Origin: Schistocerca nitens
Lineage: Eukaryota; Arthropoda; Insecta; Orthoptera; Acrididae
NCBI RefSeq assembly: GCF_023898315.1
Contig: NC_064622.1
Coordinates: 78,502,387-78,566,386 of the forward strand
DNA: 64,000 nucleotides
Direction of reading: 5' to 3'
The notes beneath the pieces were generated by a model. The model did no database searches. It saw nothing but the letters and a program-made list of their open reading frames with translations, and had not been told where the DNA came from. A program made the translations under genes and the position numbers. Of the stretch, positions 40,881-53,290 are shown in pieces (positions within the stretch are counted from its first letter, which is position 1; every line of letters starts with the position of its first letter).

Positions 40881-43831
40881 TGTGTTGTCTTGCTTGGATT
40901 GCTAATTACTGTCATATCTGAATAGAGTTATTATCTAACGTCTACAGTGCCACATAAACAGATTTTCACGGTTTCCGACTGTCTCTCCCTGTTACTGTTA
41001 GTACACTGTGAAGTAAATCAGATTCATTGTGGTGACTTTTAAGCAATCCTCACACGAAAAGAAGCTGCGCTATGAGACTCACAAAAATATTGATATTTAG
41101 CATTTGTCTGAACAGATACGTAGCCGATAACATGGTGCGAAAAACGACTTTATGAAGCAAGGCCAGATGTGTACGACGTTGTGATAAGTCCCCTGTAACT
41201 CCAATTTCAACCGCGACACAATAAAGACTCACACTATGCCATACCGAGAAAACGAGACTAAGACGGACAGAAACGTAGATATTACCATAACTGCCATAAA
41301 AGTTATTCACTGAAGAATTGTGCTTCATTGAAAACACTTGTGTCGACCTTAACTGCGTGTTGTGTCGCATATATGAATAATCAGAAATCCGGGCTTACTG
41401 TAGCAGTATTCTAAGCATGAAATTTATTCTTTGAGTCAAGTACCTTATGGTTAGAAAAAAAACTAAAACTGTATTTGTTACTGCCACTACTGTTACCACC
41501 ATTCTCGTTTTCTCTGTTGATTGCGGTTTCAGAACATGAGATGATACACAGCGTATTAATAATATATCGCGTACGGTGAAAGCCATCGCCGGTAAACTGT
41601 TGAAGGCTGTCGTCCGCCGACAGAAAAGTTATCTTTTCCGCTACTTCTGTTTTTGATTTGCCCTTTTTATTCTACTAACATGAATTTGATTAGTTAAATA
41701 TAAAGTTTAAAATGCTAAGCATAGAAAGATCCCAGGGAATACCAAAACAATTTTTACAGAAAATTGCGTATTGTGCTTATCAAAGTAGCTGATGAGAATC
41801 TTCATCCTATTAAAGAAGAAAATTAAAAACGATCGTAAATTTTAATATTGTATACAACATATCGTCCCCCCATGAAACATGAACCAAATTTCATGTTTGT
41901 GATCCATCCTAGCTACATTCAAGAGCCGTTCATGAAGCCACTCGTACGGATTTGTAAAGGTTTTATCTAAATTAGGAGAACACTGGGAACTCTACATCTT
42001 TCCCAGTTACTGATAAAGTATTGGTCTCTATGGGTTAATCCACAGAGCTCCTTTCGGAGTATGAACTCGTCTTCTCCCATTTACAATTTCGCCGATACAT
42101 TCTAGTTTCAAATCGCTGCGCGCCACTCATTCTCAGTTAATATTTCAATAATGTTCCACCATTTTCCCATTGCAAAGCTCCACACTCTAATTCGAAAATA
42201 TTTTCTTCGAACATACGCGATAGACTTAGTTCTTTTTGTTGCTGCAGAGCCCTAAAGCATATCCAAGATACAAACATCGGGTATTGGAACAAATTAACTT
42301 TTTTAAATTAATGCGTTATTTAAAAAAATACTCTTAACCGCACTATTTTTAATATGAACATTATAAGCGACGGAACAATCAGGTTCAGGCAAAGACACAA
42401 ATGACGGAAACTCTGAGCTGCCTTCATATCTTCCTCTCATTACGATGCTTCCATTAATATACCCGTCGTTTATTGTTGGCACTGTTTCTCATTTCCAGCC
42501 TTTTTCTTTTACGTTATCCTTTATAAATATCGCCAAATTTTAACCTGCCTTGTCACCTGGTCCCAGTATCTTCTTAAACTTTATACATTTCTCGCTTCTT
42601 CGCTTTCTTTTCCATTTTTATGCAGTCTCTCTGAACATATCTCGTCTCGAGGAACAGTATTCTAACAATATATTCTCCAGTTAATCCTAACGCAATTCAC
42701 CGAATTGTGAGACGCAATTTTCTTACAAAAAGTCGTCATTGAAGACAGATACTTTCATTAAAAGCAATCACTGTAGCACCAGTGAAATATGGTCTCTAAA
42801 ATCTGTGGTTTGACCGCTTCAGGAGTCACAATCTGTATCCAACAAAGGTAAAAGGCGTTCTTTTAGAACACTTCCAACAGAGGTGTGTCATTTTCTTATG
42901 ATCCAAGTAATGTTTCACTTGATGCCAAAGTGCGAATAAATTTTATCTTCGGTAGTTAATGAAAGACAGAAGTTAATATGTTAACTTTAATACATTTAAC
43001 TTCAACACCGTGTGAAAGTAAGTGGTTGATAATTAGGTCAAGCAGTTTTACCGACGTAAACTAGACTTTTTATTTTCCTTAAAAGAATCTAAAGACATCA
43101 GAAAACAACATAAAAATATTTCAGCCATGTGCTATTATGAAACTGCAGTTCAGCTTACACATGACAGAGGAAACATTATCGTAATATGCTACGTCTGTGT
43201 AAAGTGCACAGAATGAACTCCACACAGATGAATGACACTGAATTTTGTGTGTTATGAATTTAGATAATTGGTATCACTGAAATATTCACATAGCCAAAAA
43301 ATTTTTCTTCTAGTCACAGAACCAAATAAATATAAGGAAAAGAAATCTAAACTATCAAGTGAGTGGACCTGTTCGACCACTAATAATTTTATGTCGGTGG
43401 AAAGATAGAAAATATTCAAATATTTTTAAAATTTTATATCTGCACGTCGATTGAAACCGGAAACATCAAGTCTTTATGATTTATTAACAGCGGGGTGTAA
43501 ATTATTCGTTTGTTTATTGCAAGGTATGAAGTAAAACAATGAAACAAAATGACGTATCACATTGCGCATTGAAGCGTCAAGTTGCAGCAAGCTGGTGTTA
43601 CAATATTCAGAGTTAAAACACGCACAGATCTAAATTACTATTACTTATTCTAGAGAAAAATGACCTACTTAGAGAAGAATCATTTGTAAGTTATTGGAGG
43701 TCATTCAGTTTCCGTACTTCGGAGAAATTGGCAACTAAATTCTGCCTTAGTCGAAGATATCTTGTATAAAGTGGAATTTCGATAGCAGTTTCCTTCGGTT
43801 TCCTGAATTCCTAACCAGACTAAAGGTCGGC
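40881..43831. other. Unassigned AT-rich stretch
   Basis: About 3 kb without a supported gene or named element. Confidence 0.45.
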
Positions 43832-44000
43832 CCCGGTAGCCACCGGGTCAGCGCGGCAGATTTCTATCCAAAGGCGCCGGGTTCGATTTCCGGCCAGGAG
43901 TCGTATTGTGTAGTCCTTATCTTCATACCGTCATAATCGATACGAAAATCGCCTGCATACCGTCGCATGGCAAGTCTAAGACTATGAACTTCGTAGCAGA
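43832..44000 (+). repeat. tRNA-derived SINE (Asp-like head family), degenerate
   Basis: The head cggccccggtagccaccggg followed by gtcagcgcggcag and a B box gggttcgatttccgg recalls a distinct abundant grasshopper SINE. The body is recognisable only weakly (cgatacgaaaatcgcc). No target duplication seen. Confidence 0.55.
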
Positions 44001-47000
44001 GTACGGCTTGATCCTAATGAATGTCGCAACGTACTGTCGTATCGTCTTTCCACTGTTTAAGTCTGTATGGGCATGTCCCAAAAGCCAGTTAAAAAGAGAA
44101 AGAGAGAGTCAGCGTGACATAGGTGTAGCATGATATCTGCAGAGCTATTACTGTTCAAACAACCTTTCCCTTAGTCATCACTCATCTCTTCATACTGAAG
44201 ATGCCAAATGGAACGTAAATAATGGAGAAAGTATGCAGTTATTGTTTTAATGTTTTTATTGCATTGCATTATGTTGACGTTTGACGAGTGGGCCACATTA
44301 TAATAAGGATTTCTCTAGCAGCCTTTTCCAAAACCAAGACATTGTTAACGTTATCCAGAACATACACCTCAGATGGGGAAAAATCGATCCACCTTAGCAA
44401 CATTTGTAGAGAGGTAATGCTCAATACGAAAATACTTTTTTAGCGCTTGCTTGTAAGGATTTTCTTCGCCGCGGTCGTTGTCATCTTTAATGTAGTAAGT
44501 GCTTTACGCTCGATGTCTTCCACATAAGTCGTGAAACTAAAGACTTGCCATTAAAATATCGCAAACATTTTATAGTTTTTCATTCATTTGATTATTCGGC
44601 TCTGTCACAGAAACCACGTTTTCTGCATTTTGTTCTCTGTTTTACAAGGGCTATAAAATAAAATTTCAGGTCTAAGTTTGTCGTTTACACATATGAAGTA
44701 CGGTAATCCGCACAAATGTTACCAGTATCTCATACGGTTTTGTTTTTTTTTCAAATTTTCTATGTAGTTCTCGGCAGCAGTATCCGAAGAAGTGATGGTT
44801 TCAGTTGTAATTTGAAACTGAAATAAGCAACCAGCAAAAAATGTACCATCTACTGACGCAGACTCCATTTCGAACAAATAACGTTGCGTGCACGTTTCTG
44901 GGAAACTTGTCTACAAATATCAAATACATACATTTAAGAGAAATCTATGTATTTTTCTTTTTATGACGGAAGAGTGAAACTTTGCTACTACGGTTCACAG
45001 TCACTGCCTCAGATGGCTCTCAAAGTCCCGACAACTTTCCCATTTTCCGTGCATACTGTCACCTCATAACAGTGTCACAAAGAGTTGAAACCTTAGATAT
45101 TCTTTTTAATAGACTCTTCCATTGCTCCTTGGTAGAAAAATATTGGAATAAAGATCGAAGGAGCATGACTGAAGATAATCACTAATAGCTGCAGAACAGT
45201 TTCTAATCGAAAAACTTTCTTTTAAGAATACAGAGAAATGTGATGTTAATAGTTTTCTGCTTTAACTGTAAAACCTTTGGAACTCCTTGGTACCCCTCGT
45301 GGAAAGTAAACTAAGGGGAAAAATCGACGTGATTCATTACAGATTGAAGTGAGTTCTTTAAGCAGCGAAAACCCTATCGGCCATAGATAACTTACATTCC
45401 CTTATTGTATAGGCGAACCGTAAAAAATACATTGACAAGCGATGTAAGCACGTTGTATAAAACCAATTTTTTTTTCTTCGTCAATTCTGATCTTTATACA
45501 TTCACTGTAAGTTAACTTGACAAACTGATATGATTACTTGTTCGGCGGCAGTTTGCCCAAGTACTTCATTCCTAACAGGTTATATAATATAGTGAAAACG
45601 GAGAAAGTATAGCTTTATGGGACATATGGTTCATTTTTAGTTGAATTATACTCTAGTCGAGTCACGACTGCCTTACACCTACGAAGTCTCACTGAAGGCT
45701 AAAACATTAGCGTGGTGTACTAATTGGATTTTGAGCACTATTGCTGGGAAAAAAATACGAAGAAACTCGCAACTCACTTCCTGCAAGATACGAGTTGTGT
45801 TCTCACTAACCACGTTCCACAGTGCCAAACGAGATACCGTGTTTCCGTTAGGTTGGTTATATGTACTTTGGTTTTATAGTAGTCCTTTTTCGATACATGC
45901 TTCCAGCTTACTTTCAACTCTTTTTTTACCATATTTACATCAAAGTAAAGTTGTCTCGCAGATTGGCCCATGATTATAACACAATCGCATAAAGGATTCA
46001 AGTTACTGCGGCAAAAAAACACAGAAAGTGTTCCTTACACCCACGTTTTTCAGTTTCGCGTAAGCAGCAGAGTGTTTGCTGCGAAGTTTTTCCTTTGTGT
46101 TTAAACCTGAAGTTTACAAGTGTAAACCACCGACTGATGAAGTCAGATTTTTGGACCGCAATACGGTATTAACACTTCTGATGCCAAGTGGCCTTCCACC
46201 ACACAGATCGCTGGAACTTGAGAAAATGTGTCGCATCAGAAAATGTCTTGCACAATACGTACATATAAAATAACTATCTCTTTCTTGTGATGGTAATATC
46301 GCACAGACTTATAGCTACAAATCAGAATAGTTGACAAGATTAGCTCCAAAATGAAGATATATGTGTTGCACAATTAGCGAGATACTTGCTGCATGGTTCA
46401 GAGTAACAGTAGCCCAAACTAATCAGTTACCAAATTCAGGAATACGACTGTCTCTGTGGAAAATCTGAACACAGCGCATTTACTGTTAAACCTGCTTGAC
46501 AAAATTCGCAACATTCAAGGTGGTACTCGTGTTACACGGTTTCGCGCCATCAGTGATACAATGTGATGAATATTTTTATACTGAACTGATCATTACCTGG
46601 GTATTGTGTAGAGTTCACTTTTATAGCGTCTAAGATTAGCAATGAGTTAGAACAAAATGTAACATTGCATTAGTAGCGGAATGAAATCAACACATCGCGC
46701 ATTTGATCATAATTTCCTAAGTACACAAAACCGGTGGGAAAATTACTAAACATAAAAAACAGATTCAGCGGAGGAGCTATTCGTATTAAAAACATAATGC
46801 AAGAAGAAAACAGTACTATTCTTCAGAAATACGGATTTTACTAAGCGTATACGGAACGACAGGAGAGATCTTTTTGTAATGGGTCTTTGTGTAACACAAT
46901 ACGAGGGACAAAACGTCGAGCTAGGCGGCCATGTGGATGATATTCGGAGGGAGAGAACTGAAGTGCTGCTGGCTTTCCTATCACGCATGGCAACACAGAC

Positions 47001-47616
47001 GTAGCGAATATTCGTCAGCCATTGGTATCTCGAGGGAATGCAGAGGATGGATGCAGCTTAAATTAGTGAAACACGATTCCCGCGATCGGTTGTTGAATGT
47101 GTAATGAATTACTTACTTAGAGAATATTCCACGATGAATACTAAACAACCTAGTGTTAAAAGCTAGTACTGACCTAACGGTCTTGTCAATAGGCCGTTTA
47201 TACCGTTCCTTTTTTGTGAAGGAAGTCCTGATGGCTATATCTGGAAATCTCATGGTATGAGACGTACACAAACGAAACAACAGAGAAACACTAATTAGAC
47301 TTCAAAAACTGATGTACTCTATCGACGTGTAGTGCAACGTCAAACTAAAGAGATAGAAACCTAAAAGTTAAGTCTCCATTATTCAGCGCGGTCGTCTGTT
47401 GCATGCTTGCACCATTCCTTGCTTTGTGGGGGTACAGACTTTTCTTCTCCGTACAGCAATTTTAATTTAACGTCTCGGTTTTTCTGCGATTATAATTAAA
47501 TTTTAGTGAAGGTTCCTAATAATGACCTCCCAAACAATTTCGTCCCAAAAGTAGGATCATTTTTAATGTAAGTCACTCTTCGGTGGCCTAAGTGAAAACA
47601 TACAGAAACGCCGCGT
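44001..47616. other. Unassigned AT-rich stretch
   Basis: About 3.6 kb, nothing I can support. Confidence 0.45.
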
Positions 47617-47649
<33 letters not shown>

Positions 47650-47661
47650 CACACACACACA
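47617..47661. repeat. (AC)n microsatellite
   Basis: AC repeat with one acgc interruption at 47641-47644. Confidence 0.95.
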
Positions 47662-47716
47662 TAGATGCGCCTACGCAAACACAGCAGCCAAATGGAAAGT
47701 TTCAGACAAATCAGCG

Positions 47717-47903
47717 CCGGCCGGGGTGGCCGAGCGGTTCTAGGCGCTTCAGTCTGGAACCGCGCGACTGATAGGGTCGCAGGTTCGAGTCCCGCCTCGG
47801 GCATGGATGTGTATGCTGTCCTTAGGTTAGTTAGTTTTAAGTAGTTCTAGGGGACTGATGACGTCAGATGTTAAGTCCCATAGTTCTCAGAGCCATTTGA
47901 GCC
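47717..47903 (+). repeat. SINE, Leu/Ser-type head
   Basis: Plus-strand full-length copy flanked by acaaatcagcg at 47706-47716 and 47904-47914. The head starts ccggccggggtggccgagcg. Confidence 0.92.
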
Positions 47904-48006
47904 ACAAATCAGCGGATTACACAACGGGAAGATGTTCAATAAAAGTGACTACTTCCGGATAATCGAAGGTATAGCAAATGCGGCTCCGAAGTTCTCGCAA
48001 ACTCAA

Positions 48007-48190
48007 AAAAAAAAAAAAAAAAAAAAAAATAGTTCAAATGGCTCTGAGCACTATGGGACTTAACATCTATGGTCATCAGTCCCCTAGAACTTAGAACTAC
48101 TTAAACCTAACTAACCTAAGGACATCACACAACACCAAGTCATCACGAGGCAGAGAAAATCCCTGACCCCGCCGGGAATCGAACCCGGGA
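48007..48190 (-). repeat. tRNA-Gly-headed SINE, 5'-truncated, long A tail
   Basis: Minus-strand copy flanked by tcgcaaactcaa at 47995-48006 and 48191-48202. The plus strand shows an A run of about 24 (48005-48028) next to the SINE 3' end. It is A-rich on the plus strand, so it would be a T run in the SINE transcript, which is odd for a poly(A) tail. The head stops within the tRNA-like region (gaacccggga). Confidence 0.9.
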
Positions 48191-48221
48191 TCGCAAACTC
48201 AAGCTGCGCGTCAGGGCACCT

Positions 48222-48315
48222 GGCTCCCTCGTACACTTCAGTTGACAGAGCGCTACCTAAGCAAGCACAGGACACAAGTTCGAGTCCTGATTCAATGCAC
48301 TTTTTTAATCTGGCA
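48222..48315 (+). repeat. Degenerate copy of the dimer-type SINE head
   Basis: Resembles the unit at 970-1128: cagttgacagagcgctacct, B box aagttcgagtcctga, then gcacttttttaatctggca. No flanking duplication recognised. Confidence 0.5.
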
Positions 48316-48861
48316 CGTCAGCCGACGTCGGTTTACCTTCTAGTAGAAAAAGTTGAATTTCCGTTGTAAATCATTTTCATTCCGTTCCGAACACGCATAT
48401 GCTTCATAGTTGTGAGGAACTATGGTTACTGCCTAGAAGACACAAATAACTCTCGACAGATGTTGATGAATGGAAAGTGAGTCGCTGACGCCACATTGTA
48501 CTCGTATTTACAAAGAGTTACGATCTAATGACATCACTGTCTCACTGACGCGAGCTTCGTCTGTTTCTGCAGCATCACTAAGAGCACTTAGCTCCTTACA
48601 AGCGATTAGCTCAGTTTCTCACTAGCCCCGTCGTATTTGTTTTATAGAAAATCGAAAGTGTCCCAATCTCTGGAGATCAGCAAAGCACTAGAAACCTACC
48701 GAACGAAAACGTGTTTAGATGACGGAAGGCCTGCGTATTCGTTGCATGTAGTTACTAGCTACAGAGTGGCTACAATAAACGGGGATCGAATTGAATCAAT
48801 TATTACATTAATGTATCCAATGTACGAGTTTGCATTGCTCGGGGTAACGTAGACGGAACGC
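48316..48861. other. Unassigned stretch
   Basis: No supported gene. Confidence 0.4.
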
Positions 48862-48915
48862 TACCCTCCCCCCCCCCTCCGCCCCCCCTCCGCTCCCCCC
48901 CCCCCCCCCGCCCCC
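48862..48915. repeat. Poly-C tract
   Basis: Interrupted C runs (up to 15-16 in a row) with occasional T and G. The complementary strand is G-rich and could form quadruplexes. Confidence 0.95.
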
Positions 48916-51322
48916 GGTAATGCAACAGTTCATCTAGGTAAATCACGAATCTATCGCCGTATAGAAGATAAACTGAAAACGTCCGCAGCTTGCAGAATAC
49001 ACGACAGAAGTCTTAAAGTTTCCTCTCGTACAAAGGCGTTGCTAAGGGAAATATTATGAGTAGCTTAGCGTGTATCGCCCTTACGAGGTAAGTTATGACT
49101 GCTTTTGTGCAGGTGGCGAATCAATATTTATCTCACGATCAGTTTTTATCTCAAACTTCACTCCTTTGTTGGTCTTCTTCCCCACGGTGGAATTAGGTTA
49201 ACAAAATAGAAACTACTTAATTTTCGAATTATTCGTCAAAATGCCAAATTTATTTCAGCAACGACATTTTCTTTCAATCTTCATAGCCAGATGTCACAGT
49301 CAAAAATGAGAGATATGAAAAATATGGTGTTTAATAAACTTTACACTAACGCAAATGTATCCAAATAGATAAAATCATCCAGTAAACGAACGCCATTATC
49401 AGAGGAAAAAGAAAGTATGAAACATCACATCACTTGGAACGAAATGTAGTTTCCCTTTTTCTCCCTACATATGTTTACTGTTATTCGCTTAAATAGGTAT
49501 GTGGGTAGTTCAGAATTCCCAACTTTTCTCTTGTCTACAGGAATCAATATAATCATGAGCTACTACAACATCTATAACGACAAGCGGGAGGAAATAGGAT
49601 AACTGTTCCCTATAAATAGAGAAAAAGATCGATAATAGCGTTGAAAATGAAGACAACGAACCTTCAAAACGACTTAACTGCGGTCCGTAAAAGGGCTGAC
49701 CTAGAGTAATTGCAGAATCAGTTACTAGTCCGACAAAGACTCAAGAGTGAAGTTCCAATCTTCTCAAACGTTTTCGATAATGGATTCCTGAATGGCGGGA
49801 AATATCATTCTACTGTAGTCTCTGGAAACTCTAAACACTTGGAGCTAACACAACACAACGGCAGAGGACTGGTTATAACTAATTTCACACCTTACTTTAG
49901 CTTCACTAAATTTCCTTTTGTGGTAGCTATTCGCATCACTAAAAGAAGGAATTGTGCAAGAAACTACTTGTTCCTGTAATTAAACTGTTGCCTAATCTGA
50001 TGAAATGAAAACACTGGACAAGTAGTTGAAGCAAGATTTTAGAATCGCAACATTTTTTTGAGGTTGAAATATTCAAGAACATCTTGAAAATCGCTTCCAA
50101 ATGTTGTGCTAACGCTGGGTACATCGTTGTGTGTTCCAATTTCGTATTAAGGCTGTTTCTCCTAGAAAATTAATGATTCTCCAGTAAATTAATGCACCTA
50201 TTGCGTCAAATACTAATGTGATGCGTTGTCGTACGCGTATTTGAACAAGTAATGAGCTACCAGAAATTCAGGACGCATCACTCCTACGTACGCTGAGGAA
50301 TCTCTTAATATTTTTGAAGTAGCATCAAGCCAAATTTATTCATCACTGGACTACTTTTCCCTTAGAAATGACTTTCCTAAAGACAATTTGGTTTCAGTTC
50401 TGGTGAAAATACATGCGGAATCAACACACGCTGTCTTTAAGAATGGAAAAAAAATAACGTAATACTGTTCTCTATATTTGATTAAAGATAAAGAAGTAGT
50501 TTTAAAACAAAGGCCGCTAAGGTGTTCCTAATACAACAGCAAACAAGCTGAACCCGCCTGCCAAATCGTTACTTCCGCAAGCTACTGTCAAACTTGGTTA
50601 CACAGACAATAGATTCAGTAACATTGTAGGTTGAACTACTCACGTGGATACCAAGAAAAATTGGTGGTGGTCTTACAGAAGTCAGGAATAACATGTTGTT
50701 CGATTTCTTGGTAAGATTTCTGTACATATCCTGACAAGCAACAATTCCCTCAACGGCCAGCAAAAAAAGTAATGCCGCTTAGCAAACTGGAGAACGCGTC
50801 AGAAAAAAAACCTCTTTGTGAGTTTGAGCTAAGTCTAGAATGAAAGGCAAGCAGTTGCTTTTTTGCTTTGAATGTTTACTCTAGCAATGTCCTGCTTTCA
50901 AACACCGGGAGGGTCGTCACCAGAAGACCGCCAACGTTAGCAGCAGATGGCGTCGTTGAAAGAGCACAGAAATCGAAGAAACTGTGGCGCTAGTGTAAAC
51001 AGACACGTTTAGACGCTAGCACTAACAGCTTGGAAGAGAATCGTTACTGTTACTTATATATCACAGCAGATTTCGCGTAACTTGCATGTATGTGTTTCTA
51101 CTAGTCCTCAACTTTTCTGAGCATAATGTACGATGTATTCTCGATACGCGTGGCAAAGCTTGAAACGAAACAGATCGAGAAATAAACATTTCGAGGAGCG
51201 AAAATCCCGCGACTGGTTGCCGATTGTTCTAAATATTGACAATTTGCATCATTGTCAGACCTTTCAACTTGGCCTCCACTGGACAAGAAAATCTCTACAA
51301 AGAGTTGCTTACTAGTAACAGC
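48916..51322. other. Unassigned AT-rich stretch
   Basis: No supported gene or named repeat. Confidence 0.45.
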
Positions 51323-51333
51323 AGAGAACAGCG

Positions 51334-51534
51334 GCCCGCATCTCGTGGTCGTGCGGTAGCGTTCTCGCTTCCCACGCCCGGGTTCCCGGGTTCGATTCCC
51401 GGCGGGGTCAGGGATTTTCTCTGCCTCGTGATGGCTGGGTGTTGTGTGCTGTCCTTAGGTTAGTTAGGTTTAAGTAGTTCTAAGTTCTAGGGGACTGATG
51501 ACCATAGATGTTAAGTCCCATAGTGCTCAGAGCC
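51334..51534 (+). repeat. tRNA-Gly-headed SINE
   Basis: Plus-strand full-length copy flanked by agagaacagcg at 51323-51333 and 51535-51545. The head gcatctcgtggtcgtgcggt is nearly consensus. Confidence 0.93.
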
Positions 51535-51545
51535 AGAGAACAGCG

Positions 51546-52899
51546 TGGCTCTTGTTAACGAATACTTCAACTGCTGTTTGTCAGAAGAATTCATATTTAT
51601 CCACAAATAATGAAGCCAATTGTGAATGTTGTGCAGTATTAATATATTTCGTGAGACGGTTTTCGACTTACAAGGCCACCATTAGACAGTAGTTATTTTC
51701 TGACGATGGCCTTTAATTATTACTGAAGAGCAGGGCTAGCCACCCTTCTTTACCTAGCGCTCAGTTTTGTATCTCTGTTAGTAGTGACATTTTCTAACCG
51801 CCCACCGACTCGACAGTAATGGTGATTTATAAATTAGGGAAGTAACTTTACAAAACTTATAAAGCAGAGTTACAGCAAGTCAAAGCATATAATAATAATT
51901 AGTTAAAAATACTTTAGGTCAGAATTGTATGAAAACCTAATGAAAACGCTTTTAGAATCCCACCGCCCAACTCGAAAGCTGGAGCGCCCAATAGGTGGCG
52001 GCAGCGACTAGGTTGATGACTACCACCGCTGTAGAGGATTCGCAGTTTGCGTTTCTTCGGTGATAAAATGATAGACCTCTTTGTGGAAGGGAAATGAAGC
52101 ATTCATATGGAAGCTGTATTGGAGAATAGGTTTATTAAATGCCTCTTACGACGTTTTATATCAGAATAGGAGCTACAGACGTCAGTGGTAAATTGCGTAA
52201 GGGTGCCCACAAAAATTGATGGCGCTCGTAACTAAATATCCGTGAATAAATGAGGTCATTACGTTTCCTTTTAAGATCATTGAAGCTTGTTTATTAAATA
52301 TATGTTACAATTTTATATGTTTGAAATTGAGTGAACCGTTGCGGGCGATCTGAAGGTTCTTTTACTCTTGAAGAATTAAGTTTGCCAAGATCGCTGGTAA
52401 TCCTTTTCATTATTGTTACATGCTTTTTACAACACTGAAAGTCACATAGCGCTGTAAAAACATGTGCATTTAATAGTGTTACAAGATCCAATGATGACAG
52501 CGTAGATCTGTCGAAACCCGCAATAGTACTGCTACTGATCTTGGCAAAGTTGATTCTTCAAGAATAACGAATCTTAACATTTGTGATTTCCTATTACAAG
52601 TGGAAATATAGACGCCGGAGGTAACCGCTCAGTTGTGCCCACTTAAATTAATTGTGGACTTACCGAAAGATTTGCGTCTCACACTGAGGTTATCAGGCAT
52701 CTTATTGCAATCATAGTTTTCCAGATCCTACATATCTCAAAGAGTAGCAGATGAAAATAGGCGCCTGTAAATGTACAGTTTTCATCTGTGAAAACTAAGT
52801 TGGGTTTAGAATACTTTATAATCAATCAAGTGAAGGGTGCAGTTGTCATTGGTTATAGAGGACGTTCGGTAACTGTCAGCTGTCATTAGGAAACAGAGG
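51546..52899. other. Unassigned AT-rich stretch
   Basis: No supported gene or named repeat. Confidence 0.45.
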
Positions 52900-53252
52900 G
52901 TTATGAGGAGTTTACATGGGTCGGCTTACGGAGCGGACATTCGAGATCGTGAGAGTGACGTCGACCACGAAGACGCCGACACCGACGCGCCCAAGGCAAA
53001 GAAAGCGACGGTGCGCGTGCGCACACGATTGACAAATACAGAGCTACTAAAGCCTCTCCCTCCCCCTTTTTTTAACCGCCCCTACAGGACTTCCCCTCCA
53101 ACCCCTTCTGTGTCGTTCCACCTCCACCTCCGCCGTGGCTCCTGCCCTGGCCGCGATCCTCTGACGGAGTAACCGATGTCCCTCGATTCCTTTTCTTCCC
53201 TCCCCTTCCCCCCATCGCTACGCCCACCCCGCCATCCCCGTTCCCCCTGTCG

Positions 53253-53290
<38 letters not shown>

